DNA of 64,000 nucleotides from Pycnococcus provasolii (taxonomy: Eukaryota; Chlorophyta; Pseudoscourfieldiophyceae; Pseudoscourfieldiales): positions 62,001-126,000 of the forward strand of contig CP150548.1 in the NCBI GenBank assembly GCA_049487715.1, in the 5' to 3' direction. The notes under the pieces were generated by a model that did not search any database, was not told the DNA's origin, and was given only the letters and a program-made list of their open reading frames with translations. The position numbers and the translations under genes are program-made. Numbering within the stretch: the stretch's first letter is position 1; each line of letters starts with the position of its first letter. Positions 29,501-39,300 of this stretch are shown piece after piece.

Positions 29501-30320
29501 AGCATTTGCCGTGAAGATTGCCTTTGTTGACACGAGCGACAGTGCCGTGGAAGTCACAGAATTCGGTGCCTTTAGTTCAATCTCTGTCGTCACCAGCACG
29601 CCAGTGGGAGGGCAGGCGACGGTCTCCTTACCCTCCAGCTCCACGCTCACGATCGACTCGGAATTGAGTGAAATTACCGTGAATGTTGCACTGAGTTTGA
29701 GTTCAACCGGAATTCCTTGCTTAAGTGCGAGTGAGAGTTCGAGGAGTTATCTCATGAGTTTCAATTTGGAGACAGCCAGCGCGGTGGCTGTGAGTGATGG
29801 AAGGGAAACACAGAAGAGTTTAGAGTTGTGGGTGCAGTGGACGCCGTTAACAATTGAGAAATGCACGACGACGACTACGACGACGACAACGACAACGACA
29901 ACGACGACGACAACGACGACAGCGGCGGCGGCGGCGACGACGACAGCTCCGGCGGTGGCGGCGACGACGACGACTACCGCCACTTTGGAGACGACGAAGA
30001 TGGAGACCGCCACAAGTACCTCTACAGAGGCTAGGGAAGTGACGACAACGGCAGCCCCGACGACAACGGTCACGCCTGCACCGTCCCCGACACCACCTAC
30101 AACTACATCGACTCCGACCACGACAGCGACGAAGGTGACAACCGCATCGACGACGAAAGCCTCATCAGGTGGCACTCTTGGCACGCCTGTCTCAAATGCT
30201 GCTCCTCCAAAGACAGAAGCAACGACAACTGAAGCAGCAAAGACATCGTCGTCGTCAGCTGTGATGTACGTGGTTGGTGTGGTTGTACCAATCATGTTCG
30301 CACGTGGCATGGAATATTAG
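26565..30320 (+). CDS. Secreted Asp-box propeller / class-I-like heme peroxidase / Pro-Thr-rich surface protein
   Basis: A 1251-residue protein from the ATG at 26565; upstream in-frame start-like codons are not ATG. Order: signal peptide (about 1-23, ending SVSAAD); beta-propeller-like region with three Asp-box/BNR motifs at about 154, 195 and 277 (KTTDGGETW, KTDDGGANW, RTTDGGVTW); PPPPPSPPPSPP linker (about 325-345); plant-type heme peroxidase about 350-780 with distal R-G-V-F-H-D near 375, proximal MGAHSFGNLERC near 524, FDNDYYKHF, and the class I-like end LILLPPDWALL...NAWFDDFVSAF; a GRRRLLED site near 787; second Pro-rich hinge (about 895-950); a beta domain; a poly-Thr stalk (about 1100-1200); and a C-terminal hydrophobic tail that could signal GPI anchoring. 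It likely oxidises or cross-links matrix components. Class I-type peroxidases are normally intracellular, so the secreted fusion is unusual. Confidence 0.85.
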   Translation: MMLILTLLSLTALLLVIDSVSAADTFQVKYQDAPGAEIKINSLACDPTGQTCVAPGTSSKILTSSNGALNFTLHTDIVPAGTKLNSWFEASCPTASACWVVGDRRRVVRTLDGAATFQRTKDAGGDTHRRLFSVHAFSDTEAWVGDGSGNVVKTTDGGETWIVAKAREGKSGAINTLKCTSASTCIMTQKNELLKTDDGGANWRVLYAIDDDTKSFADASLSGKVVIAVGHSNSVRCEEDTCTAIEWPNSQPRLHATYLVSETIGYITGANCRVSRTTDGGVTWQNFHDWGCGLGGMIGVFAQPGDCRAVVAAISGAVEVSTGCPTPPPPPSPPPSPPPPPPTAGPPTCAVELRLKDYMTRLTYSRTGPKFIRGVFHDSLDAGLNLVDRNGNKPPSDYHTGVDFCLYASLVDDKADPNHNQGLGRAISKTRRANKKLGISEPDALVIGAIVAIQRGGKGPEVPMLWGRKKGDCKVVSSIGGRNQTSADWVYFLKHAPSLRDFNPETQRAAFEALGYTAQEQTALMGAHSFGNLERCAGGLNGVERGNWCPFRPKSCDLGGGRAMDASQQAQFCAASSEEGAGSVITKNDKHDGSFGDGGYWDTTPDVFDNDYYKHFSSANFEDNDRCCGKVKFDKNLNVSYCHRNGNPSLLSTGEPIDKDAGLATLCGETHPWCRSDRKGRSHMKSAQVHAIPFSRDYLQRPDLDPMAKRLILLPPDWALLGREDTKAKAQQYANDQNAWFDDFVSAFLKVTKQGYAEGELKPCTAAPCVIGGPGGLECGDKTRAADGRRRLLEDPNAQVSLPVCTTAAARIAAGDTCTLNHATATSATISCTPSGGGAAVTEVCSYACTGDTCESDDEADATEEAALASSIAEEAAVVAQEDAEFEAEVAANPSPPPLTAPPSPPPVSPPPSPPPPSPPPPPPPSPPLPPPPLNPSPPPPPSPSPPPPLAQPITPKLTVLDIPGAGTKEDPVNIGKLPAFAVKIAFVDTSDSAVEVTEFGAFSSISVVTSTPVGGQATVSLPSSSTLTIDSELSEITVNVALSLSSTGIPCLSASESSRSYLMSFNLETASAVAVSDGRETQKSLELWVQWTPLTIEKCTTTTTTTTTTTTTTTTTTTAAAAATTTAPAVAATTTTTATLETTKMETATSTSTEAREVTTTAAPTTTVTPAPSPTPPTTTSTPTTTATKVTTASTTKASSGGTLGTPVSNAAPPKTEATTTEAAKTSSSSAVMYVVGVVVPIMFARGMEY

Positions 30321-30321
30321 A

Positions 30322-30690
30322 CCTGAGATCCCTCATTCAGTAATGAAGTTGCACATTAGTTTGTCCAACGGTCGTCCGCCCTTGCAGGCCTGCAAAGGTG
30401 CGTTGCAATCACGCGCGGTCAAAAAGGTGGTCAAGAAAACAACCAAGAGGCAAGTCGGCAACCACCTGTGGCCTGTGGGCTGTGCCGCTATGGCACCCAC
30501 CTTGAATTGCAACCGCACTGCAATTCCGCGCTGCAAGGAGGTGCCGCCGTGCTGCAAGGCGTGGAATCACGAACACTTTTTCCGCTTTTTGCACCTGGCG
30601 CCGCTGAAGGGCTGAAAGATGTAATGGTGTGAATGGAAGACCGTTGGATAAACTCTACTGTGCTACTTTAATACCAAGTGAGCAATCTTC
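30322..30690. repeat. Inverted-repeat dispersed element, copy 2
   Basis: Begins 2 bp after the stop at 30320. The left end (TTTGTCCAACGGTCGTCC) and the reverse complement of the right end (TTTATCCAACGGTCTTCC) pair over tens of bases, so this is an imperfect inverted-repeat unit of roughly 370 bp. The interior has a perfect 14-bp palindrome, TTGCAGGCCTGCAA (30382-30395), and a GAATTGCA/TGCAATTC hairpin near 30502. Its ends match 3285-3380 and 56640-56760. MITE-like by structure; no target duplication was fixed. Confidence 0.75.
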
Positions 30691-30718
30691 TAATTTTTTT
30701 TGAAAGGATCAGGTGTTA

Positions 30719-31951
30719 TTACAAAATTGATGGCAAGACCACCATGGCGGCGGCACACGTCGTGCTAGCTGCGGCAACTGCGGCATACGCAAGCGCCCTT
30801 TCGCGCTTCCTGCTCTCACGCTCACGCGTCACGTCCCGCGTGTCCGATTCCATGCGCGCCGCAAAGCTGTCCGAGTACAGCTTGAGGCCGTTCGCCTCGT
30901 CGAAGTGCCGATTGCGCCTCCACGGCCACGTCACGAACCGCCATGCGACGCGCGGAATGCTGAGGTATCGCACGTACGCGCCGTCGCTCGCGTTAACGAG
31001 CTCCCTCGCGCGCGGCGCAAGGAAGGCTGCGGGAACCTCGGCGTGCTCGCACAGCACGTTGAAGATAGGCGCGAGGTCCGCTTTATCCGTTCCCTCCAGA
31101 AGAAGCGGCGTGAGGATCATGCCAGGCGAAAGCACGTGCGCGGATGCGCCAACGCTCTTCGCCTCATCCTGGATGCTTCCCCACATCTGCGCGACAGCCG
31201 CCTTCGAAGCGCCGTACGCGGCGTAGTGCGGCGTTGGAAGTCCGTCCGCACCCGCGCCGTCGACGAAAAAGAGCGCGCCTCTTCTCTGCTCTTGGAAGAG
31301 ACGCAGCGCCTGCTGCGCACACAGCATGCCCCCGACGAGGTTTGTGCGCACGACCGTCGCGGTTGTCTCCGCATCCTGGTCGAGAAACCACCCGTAGTCA
31401 CCCGACGCGCCAGCGTTGCATATCCACGCGTCGGCGCCATCCATGAGCGTTCGTGCGGAGTCAGTCAGCGCGGCGACGGACTTGGCGCACGAGACGTCGC
31501 ACGCGACGCCGTGCGCGACTCCGCCCGGTTTGTAGTGAGGCAGCTTGCGAGCTTCCGTAAGGATTTGCTGCGCAGCTTTTGTGGCGGACTCCTGCGAGCG
31601 TGACGTGAGAAGGACGGTGTCCCCGTTTGCAACGAGTTCGCGAGCGAGCGCACGTCCGAGTCCACGCGAGCCGCCTGTGACGATGAAGCGCATGCTGGTT
31701 GAGTTTGTGTCATGGTTCTGAATCTGCCTCTGACTATCGTTTTGCGCTGATGCTGACACTCGTATTCTCGCCGTCTTCTGCGAGACGCAGGTGGTGTGAC
31801 GAGCGAGGCCGTGAGGGGCAGGCGCCGCAGGGGCGGACGGACGCGAAACCACCTTCCATGATGACGAAGGTGACGAGGCACGAGCCGAGGCACGGGCAGA
31901 GGCACGGGCAGAGGCACGCGCAGACGCACGAGAGAGCATAGGGGCGGGCAT
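30719..31951 (-). CDS. Chlorophyll b reductase (NYC1/NOL-type SDR)
   Basis: A 410-residue protein from the ATG at 31951; the frame stays open upstream to 32272 through a CAGGGG microsatellite, which I do not count. It reduces chlorophyll(ide) b to 7-hydroxymethyl chlorophyll a, the first step of chlorophyll b and LHCII breakdown, in the plastid. The leader contains tandem RASA units encoded by a minisatellite. The SDR core has TGGSRGLGRALARELV, the D-V cofactor site (ACDV), CNAG, the catalytic Y-G-A-S-K, and the subfamily segments NLVGGMLCAQQA and SPGMILTPLLLEG. A C-terminal hydrophobic helix (AYAAVAAASTTCAAAMVVLP) resembles the membrane segment of NYC1. A TGTAA motif overlaps the stop codon. 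Confidence 0.92.
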   Translation of the reverse strand: MPAPMLSRASARASARASARASARASSPSSSWKVVSRPSAPAAPAPHGLARHTTCVSQKTARIRVSASAQNDSQRQIQNHDTNSTSMRFIVTGGSRGLGRALARELVANGDTVLLTSRSQESATKAAQQILTEARKLPHYKPGGVAHGVACDVSCAKSVAALTDSARTLMDGADAWICNAGASGDYGWFLDQDAETTATVVRTNLVGGMLCAQQALRLFQEQRRGALFFVDGAGADGLPTPHYAAYGASKAAVAQMWGSIQDEAKSVGASAHVLSPGMILTPLLLEGTDKADLAPIFNVLCEHAEVPAAFLAPRARELVNASDGAYVRYLSIPRVAWRFVTWPWRRNRHFDEANGLKLYSDSFAARMESDTRDVTRERESRKRERALAYAAVAAASTTCAAAMVVLPSIL

Positions 31952-32425
31952 GGCAAGGACGAGCAGAGAATGGAAGGGCGCCGTCTGGATAAAAAAGAAG
32001 GAGGGCTTGCCAACAAGCGTGTCAGCGCGTTCGTTGCCTGCACAGGGGCACAGGGGCACAGGGGCACAGGGGACACGCGAAGCCAGTAAAATGCCACCGG
32101 AGCGGGAGACGGACGCATTCTGAGCCAATAGAATAGAACTTTCCGAAAGAGGTATCCTCAAAAATGAACAACGCTTTTTCTGAACGGTCCGGTCACCACT
32201 CACCACTCCCGCGCGGCTTGCCGGGGGGAGGGTCAGGGGAAAACCCGAAGTACCTTCCAAACCCCCACTCACTTTCCCCGTTTCCCCTTGCGCTCGCTTG
32301 CTTCACAAAGCTTGTATGGATACACGTTTGCTGGTACACGACAATATCATTTAAAAAAACGAGCTATCATATCATAATAGACTATTAAAACAAAACGAAA
32401 CGAAACGAAATGTGCACCCGCTGCC
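31952..32425. other. Intergenic with GGGGCACA microsatellite
   Basis: A CAGGGGCA-type tandem repeat lies at about 32040-32075, upstream of the reductase. The remainder is AT-rich toward 32400 and includes an ACGAAACGAAACGAAA-type run just past the stop of the LHC-like gene. No gene recognised. Confidence 0.45.
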
Positions 32426-33783
32426 TTACCGCAGCGCAAACGCGCCGCCAATCAGCTGCGCGTAGTACACCAAAAAGCTGAGCATGGCAAGCCGGCCGGC
32501 GTGAAGCTCCGCGCTCTTCAGGCGACGAACCTGGTCGGGACTCGCGTTGCCGCCGCCGCCGCGGGCGTACCACCACCCGCCGCCCAGCCAGCCGAGCACG
32601 CCGCCAACCCAGCTGCTGTATGCGCCCAGCGTGCCGGCGGGCGACTCCGTGCCGCGGCTGTCGTCTGCGACGCCAAACACGTCGAACCAGCCGCCAGGGT
32701 ACACCTCGCGGCGGTACAGGCGACTTGACGGCGAGGCGTCGCGACGCTGACGTTGACGGCGGCGCTGCCTCTGCCGTGAGCGCAGCAGCGTGTCGCCCAG
32801 AGACGACTTGCTGCCTGCGTCCTTCGTCGAGCGATTTCGCTGCTGGGCGCGACGCAAGATTGTCGCGGACGACGTCAGCGCGTCGTCAACACCAGGGTAG
32901 TAGAAGAGCACGCGCTGGAGTTCTGTGAATGCGATGATAGTGAATAGCACCGCAGCTCCGGGACTGTTGCGCGCGAAGAGGACGTCAAGCTTATCGAGAC
33001 GCGACGAGACCGAGGACGTCTTACCAATCGCCTCAGGAACGAGGAGCTGTTTTTTGTTTGTTTGTTTGTTTGTTTTCGTGTGTGTGTGGAGTGGAGAGTC
33101 AGGTGAGTTGGTGCTGTGGAAGGTGGTCAGGAAGAAGTACGCAGTGTGAAGCCAAAAGTACGTACGCCAACGAATCCGAGCATGGCCCACCTGGCGTGTA
33201 TCACCTCCGCCTCTCGGAAGGCGATCAATCTTGCTCCGCCTCCCTTTGCGAGTCCGAGTGGGTCGAAGCCGACGTCACCGGGCAGTTCGACGGTTGTGGA
33301 CACAACGTGCTGCGACGCCGTTCGTCGTTTGCCTGTATTGCTTCTGTTGGAGGTTGACGACGACGAAGAAGAAGAGGAAGGTGGTGTTGGTGGTTTGACG
33401 ACGCCGCTTTTTTTTCTGGTGGTTGGTGCCTTTGACGCTGACGGTTCGTTATGGCTTTGTTTTTTGTTGTTGTTGTCTGCAGATGATGCTGAGCCTCCTC
33501 CTCTGCGCGTGCTGCGGCAGCACGTGTGTTGTTGCAGCAGCAGCTGCTGCTGCTGCAGTTGTCTTCTTCTTCTCCCTCTTCTTCTCAAAAAGAAGTGTCT
33601 GTATTCGAACATCGACGCTAAAGAAGGCGACGAGGGTGTGGATGTGGTGAAAAGAGTACAGTACGTCGGAGCAGGTACACGCCCACGCGCATGACGCGAA
33701 GATGCCGCCCAGGTGGCGACGTGGTTGCGCACCACAATGCCGCTTTTCATGGCTGCGCTAGGCGACCACCTCGAGGCGAGCAT
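32426..33783 (-). CDS. Divergent LHC-family chlorophyll-binding protein, two exons
   Basis: Two exons, 33783-33166 and 33046-32426, joined by a 119-bp GT-AG intron (33165-33047) in phase 0, give 412 residues. Three LHC landmarks are present: VGFDPLGLA and helix 1 with the ligand motif [14 protein letters not shown]; helix 2 ([19 protein letters not shown]); and helix 3 with [15 protein letters not shown]. These Glu/Arg pairs normally bind chlorophyll and lock helices A and B. Two features are odd: a long N-terminus with an Arg-rich and poly-Gln region, and a strongly basic Arg/Gln-rich insert between helix 2 and [11 protein letters not shown]. The protein should be a thylakoid three-helix antenna or stress-type member. 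The start at 33783 is chosen from several in-frame ATGs; another at 33750 is possible. Confidence 0.78.
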
Positions 33784-34343
33784 GGCGGACAAACTGTGAG
33801 CGAAACCAAAGCAGAGGCACGTTCCAAAACTATTGTAGGGGGCGAAGAAGGGAGGAGGAGGATCCCACGGAGGAAAATCGAAATCCCTCACTTGTAAGTA
33901 CTGTAAGAGCATGTGGGAAGCCATTAAAAGGGGGATCCACCCCTGTACCACATACATGGAGAAACACAGAGATTGTCCGTAACCCTAACCCTAATCCCTC
34001 TCCTTCTTCCCTTACATAGATCTGCCCTCCTCGGGACTCTCCTCGGGGGCGACGGCGTATGCGTTTTCGTTCCCGGATGATCCGTACGTAATAACTTCGC
34101 ATGTCAAGAATGAAATGGCCCCTTGTGAAGAAACAGGGTAGGATCTGTATGGGTTCCTTCCTTCCTTCGTGGGTGGGATGAAAGTCGTCTTCAAGAGGAA
34201 CTACCATGAAGGCTGCTCCTGTATTAGCTACTGGTGTCGTGGCGTGTTCTTATCATCCTTTACGATAGCTTTAGGATCGGCACCTTCCGATTGATTAGTA
34301 GGAGTACGATTCGGTTCGTTGCTGGTGTTCGCTAATCTTGACG
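33784..34343. other. Divergent intergenic region between LHC-like gene and FMO
   Basis: No gene seen. It holds a short TTAGGG-type array at 33980-33994 and is otherwise unremarkable. Confidence 0.45.
33980..33994. promoter_or_regulatory. Short interstitial CCCTAA array
   Basis: Two to three CCCTAA units about 200 bp upstream of the LHC-like start (33783, minus strand) and about 350 bp from the FMO start. It is another case of the pattern seen at 4054, 8859, 46870 and 52288. Confidence 0.5.
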
Positions 34344-36041
34344 ATGACGGCTGCTGACGCTCCTCGGTCCGATGGTGGTGATGATGGTCATGATGGGAAC
34401 CACTCCTCCTCCTCATCCTCCTCTGACAATAAAGATGTCAAAGTCAGCATTATCCCCGAGTCGTCGTCAGCAGAAGCAATGTCAGCGTTCAGCAAGTCTC
34501 GGAGGATGCCGCTTCGCGTCGCCGTCATTGGCGCGGGACCGTCGGGAATCGTCGCGCTAAAAGAACTCAAAGAAATGGGATTCTCCACAGTGCTGTTCGA
34601 TGCCGCGGAACGCATCGGAGGTGCATTTGCGACAGCGTACGAGGGCGCACAACTCACGACGTCAAGCTCGCTGACGGCGTTCGGAGACTTTCCACCAAAT
34701 CCACCAAACATGGTCGCGAAACCAACCATGTGGACGTGTGAAGAATATGTCGAGTACTTGAACGACTACATCGACCACTTCAGGCTGCGAGGGTGCATAG
34801 AGCTGAAAAGCCGCGTCGTTTCCTACAAGAAATCTGAGAATGAGGCGTTGTGGGAACTTGTCGTGTGCAAGGAAAACACCAACACGTCAACGTCGTACTT
34901 CGATCGAGTCGTCATTGCCACAGGCTCAAACCAAAATCCGAACATCCCACAGGACCTTCTCGACAAGGCACGCCAAGGAGATTTTACAGGTGACATCGTC
35001 CACAGCTCCTCCATCTCTTCCATGCGCAGTCTTGCGCGCGGTCGTCGTGTCTTGATTGTTGGACTGGGAGAAACCGGGTCTGACTTGGCGCTGCAAGCAG
35101 CAGAAGGACTTGCAACTGGCGAAGTTCCTTTTGTGGGCATTTCGTCACGCAAGGGACCAGGTCACACGATACCTCGCCTGCTTGGTGATGTGCCAGCAGA
35201 TCTCATGACGAGTCGCGCATTTCACCAGATACCAGATCCCAACACTGCCAAGTCCATGTGGCGTGAGCTGTATGAGCGAGGTGTTCCCATGATCAAGGCG
35301 GCTGGTATGGATGCGACGTGGATGGAGTTCAACTTGGAGAATGGAAACTTTCCTTGCTGTCGTTTTGGTGTGAAAAATTCTGCTTGGCTCGATGCGCTGG
35401 ATGCGGGTGCTGCGACGTTTGGTGGAATTGAGAAAATTGATGGCGATGTCGTGACGTTCGACGATGGCGCTGTGGCGCGCGTGGATTTGATTGTGGCTGC
35501 GACTGGATTCAAGCCCTTTGATGACGCCGGTGTTCGCAACGTGCGCGCGGAGTTGTGGCGTGGCGTTTTGCGTGCCGCCGCCGCCGACGACATGTCGTTG
35601 GCGTACGTCGGGTTCGCGCGTGCAGCCTTTGGCGGCGTGCCACCCGTGGCGGAGCTTCAGGCGCGGTGGCTCGCGAGCCTGTGGGCTGGCGAGGTGGATC
35701 CGCCGACGCGTGAGCAGATGGAGGAGGAGATGCAGCGCGCGCAGCGGGAGGCTGGGCTGCGGTATCCGCTCGACGCCTCTCGCATCACCACCCTGGTGGA
35801 GTACAGGCAGGTGCTCGACGTGTGGGGCGCTTCGTTGGGCGCCCTGCCGCCACTCGGGTGGACTACCGCGCTGCGCCGCCCGCAGCTGTGGCGAGCGTTG
35901 TGGTTTGGCCCGCTGTGCGCGGCGCAGTACCGCTGCGGCGACGCCGCGGTGGCTGCTCGCCTCGAGAGGCAAAAACTCCATCCGTTCATCACTGCGCCGG
36001 TGCGTGCGTGGCTGTATTGGAGGGTGATCAGGAAAACATAG
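34344..36041 (+). CDS. Flavin-containing monooxygenase
   Basis: A 565-residue protein from the first ATG at 34344; the preceding in-frame codon used as a possible start is TTG. The N-terminal 55 residues are Ser/Asp-rich. The FAD site VIGAGPSGIVALKELKEMG lies at about 62-80, followed by an FMO-like identifying segment (FTGDIVHSSSIS, where the usual final Tyr/Phe is Ser), the NADPH site VLIVGLGETGSDLA at about 235, and the FMO motif VAATGFKPF near 390. Such enzymes add one oxygen to soft nucleophiles (N or S) using NADPH. The changed end of the identifying motif may alter flavin-oxygen chemistry. A Trp/Arg-rich C-terminus is present without a clear membrane anchor. Confidence 0.87.
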   Translation: MTAADAPRSDGGDDGHDGNHSSSSSSSDNKDVKVSIIPESSSAEAMSAFSKSRRMPLRVAVIGAGPSGIVALKELKEMGFSTVLFDAAERIGGAFATAYEGAQLTTSSSLTAFGDFPPNPPNMVAKPTMWTCEEYVEYLNDYIDHFRLRGCIELKSRVVSYKKSENEALWELVVCKENTNTSTSYFDRVVIATGSNQNPNIPQDLLDKARQGDFTGDIVHSSSISSMRSLARGRRVLIVGLGETGSDLALQAAEGLATGEVPFVGISSRKGPGHTIPRLLGDVPADLMTSRAFHQIPDPNTAKSMWRELYERGVPMIKAAGMDATWMEFNLENGNFPCCRFGVKNSAWLDALDAGAATFGGIEKIDGDVVTFDDGAVARVDLIVAATGFKPFDDAGVRNVRAELWRGVLRAAAADDMSLAYVGFARAAFGGVPPVAELQARWLASLWAGEVDPPTREQMEEEMQRAQREAGLRYPLDASRITTLVEYRQVLDVWGASLGALPPLGWTTALRRPQLWRALWFGPLCAAQYRCGDAAVAARLERQKLHPFITAPVRAWLYWRVIRKT

Positions 36042-36338
36042 TCTAGTAATAGCGGCGTCTGTGACACAGCCGTTTTGAACTTTTTCCCGTATTGCAGCCA
36101 CGATTTCCGAATTCGGGTTTCCCACCCCCATGATCGCTTGAATTTAGCCCATCGTATGGGTTTTTTGCTTTTTTTTTTTTTCTTGTCTATAAAAAAAGAA
36201 TTTTTTTTTTTTTTTTTTTGTTTTTTTTATACAACCCCCCCCCGTTTAACATGATGATTATAATTACTTGTTTTGCATTCTTTCTCTCTCACTCACTCAC
36301 TCTCACTCACTCTCTCTCACTCTCACTCTCTCTCATTT
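36042..36338. repeat. T-tracts and CT/CACT microsatellite
   Basis: Two long T tracts (about 36169-36182 and 36200-36230) are followed by a CTCACT/CTCTCT tandem stretch (about 36283-36338), which reaches the stop of the HRGP gene. No gene. Confidence 0.7.
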
Positions 36339-39300
36339 TTACTTTTTTCTGCGCGTATTTAGCGTCTTGGATTTTGGCAAACCAGGAGGCGCACTCTTCT
36401 TCTCCTCATCTCCACCAAACCACGAACCTGTGCGATCTAACCGCTTCTTCTGGTCCGCAGTGACCTCCGGACTCTGTCCCGGGCTGCCAGGTGGTGTACG
36501 CCACCCTTCCTTGGGATTCGCAGGAATGCTCGGTGATCTGCCCCCTGCGGCAGCCTTGCCGCCCGCGCTCGACGGTCTGCCAAAGTCCACGGAGACAGAA
36601 GTGCCGGCTCCCAGCTGAGCGGAACTCGGACGGGCACCAAATGGACCCACCGAAGGTGCTGAAGCACGACCACCACCGCCTCCCACGGCTCCTCCCAAGG
36701 CGGAGCTTGACCGAGTAGCACCACCTGGTCGTCCTCCCGGACCCATGCCATCGTCGCGCTCCACGTGCGCAGAACTTGGCCTATCAGCCATGGCGGCAAT
36801 TGCAGCAACGCCCTCCACTCCCGTCATGCCAGTCACGTCGCCTTCTTCTGGCATGGTTGGCAGCGGGCTAGGTGTTCGTGTAGCACGTGGAGGTGTAGAC
36901 GGCCCTGACGATGCTGTCGTCGTCGCACTCGTCGGCCGGTCTGAGGATGCACTTTGCGGATGGTCGTTCGCAGAAGCCGTCGCCGTCGCCACCTCCCCAA
37001 TTGCCCGATCCGCCTCCACGCTGAAGCTCCCTCTCCTAGGGCCCATGCCCTCATCCATCTCGTCCTTGTCCTCGACAACCAAATTAGATTCAGAAGCCTC
37101 GTCTGAGAGGCGTGGCTTATCAGGCTGGAGAGACGACGGCGCGGGGGCTTCCACCGCGTCCACGACGAGAGGCGGCGGTGCTTCGCTGCTGCTCCCACCT
37201 CCGTGCCTATCTTTCAATGTGGGGCTCTCCACCATGCCAAGGCCAGCCATCTTCGATGGACTCGGCAGCCCGCCCGTCTCCTCGTGCTCGTCGCCATAAG
37301 CATCTTGAATCACCTGGTCCTCAAACACCTTTGCAAGAGCCTCCGTGTCCGTGCCGGTTGCCTCAATCTTAGGATCCGCCGCGGCGGCGACAGCCGCCTT
37401 TTTCTTCGCGTCCTCCTTCACCTTGATCGCAGCAGGAGGCGATGGGCTACTCCTCTTATCGTCACTGAACGCTGATTCCTCTTCTTCCTCAGACTGCTTT
37501 TTCTTCCTTGGTGTCTCCACAGGCACAGCCGCCGCCTCGACGTCGTCACCGGATGGCCTATTACTAGACGATGGATCTTCGCCCGACATGAGTGGCCGCT
37601 CAACGAGCGGTGGGCTCGGCTTGCGCTTCCTCTCGATGTCAGCTCGCCTGTCCTCCTTGCGTCGCGTAGCGACGTAGGCAACACACGCTACGATAATGCC
37701 CATGCCAACCATAACCGCCCCAGCTAGGTAGCCAGGCTCGTCAGCCGCGGCTGAAAAGAAGTCCTTCGAACTGCTCGAACTGTTCGACGGTGGTGGTGGA
37801 GGAGGAGGCGGGCTCAGCGGCGGCGTGGGTGGATTCGGCAGCGCCGGCGGCGGCGGCGGCGGACTTGGAAGCGGCGGGGGTGGCAATGGCAGCGGCGGTG
37901 GTGACTGGCTGGGCGGCGGTGGTGGGCTGGGCGGACTCGGCGGCAGTGGTGGGCTGGGCGGACTCGGCGGCGGCGGCGGCGGCTTCGGTGGCGGACTCGG
38001 AGGTGGAGGTAGCGGCTGCGGTGGTGGAGGAGGCAGCGATGGCGGTAAAGTCGGCGGACTTGGAGGAGGATTTGGCGGACTTGGCGGTGGCGGCGGCGGG
38101 TTGGCTGGTGATGGCGGCGGCGGCGGTGTAGGTGGCGGCGGGCTGTGCGGGAACAAAATATCTTTGTCGAGCACCACCATGGGGGCCAGCGCACCATTCG
38201 ACCGATCCTCCGATATCGAAGAGACGTAAATGTCGTACTTCCTCCCAAGGTTCAACGAGCCGATGTCAATCTCGCCGACGTACCAGCCCATCATTGGGTC
38301 GTACACGGTGTCAACTGCTCTCCGCCTCGCTCCACCAAGTAGATGGCGCCTGGCGGACATCACATGCGGAGTTCGAGGCGGGTATGGCGGCGGAGATGGT
38401 GGTGGTGGTGGCGGCGGCGGGCTCTGCACAACCTTCGTGTCGGTTGTAAGAGAGCTAGCCTTGGCCGTAATTTTGAATTCGCCGCGAGCTGCGCAGAGGC
38501 AGCGACACCCAGCCTTCAGATTCCCATCCTTCAGCAACACGCGACGCTGAGGCGGCAAAATACCATCTCTGTCATACTCCGCAAGTCGACGACGCGCAGC
38601 TGAAATGAACGGTGCTGGCGGCACACAGTCCCCAGTATTCTGATGGAGCCTGCGAGCAGACGTTTCGAACGGTTTGAAGCACGGCGGCCAGGGACTTGGC
38701 GGCGGATTCGGCGGCGGCGACGGAGGAGGAGGAGGAGGTGACGGAGGAGGAGGAGGAGGCGGAGGAGGCGGCGGCGGACTTGGTGGCGGCGGAGGAGGAG
38801 GCGGAGGAGGAGGCGGAGGTGGTGGACTTGGTTTGTTTGGTGGCGGCGGCGGACTTGGCGGCGGCGGCGGTGGTGGCGGAGGCGGTGGGCTCGGCGGCGG
38901 CGGCGGAGGAGGAGGTGGTGGAGGTGGACTCGGCGGCGGTGGTGTGGGGCAGATGCACGTCGGACCGGCAGAGAACGTGGGGAAGAAGGGTGGGCTCTGC
39001 GGCGGGCTGGGAGGGGGCGGCGGGCTCGGCGGCGGCGGGTTTGGAGATGATGGCGGGCTCGGCGGCGGCGGGTTCGGCGGCGGTAGATTGGGAGGGCTCG
39101 GCGGCGGTGCGGGTGGGCACGGCGGCGGCGGTGTCGGTGGTGGTGAGCACTCACAGCCGGGTCGCGTGGTGGGCAGCCCACCGGGCAGCGCTGGCGTCGT
39201 CTGCAGGAGACTTCGTCCCTGGCCGACGCCCCAGACGTTGCCCGGCTGTGGCGGCGGTGGACATGCCACTTCCATTTCTCCTCCAAACTTGAAGCACCGC

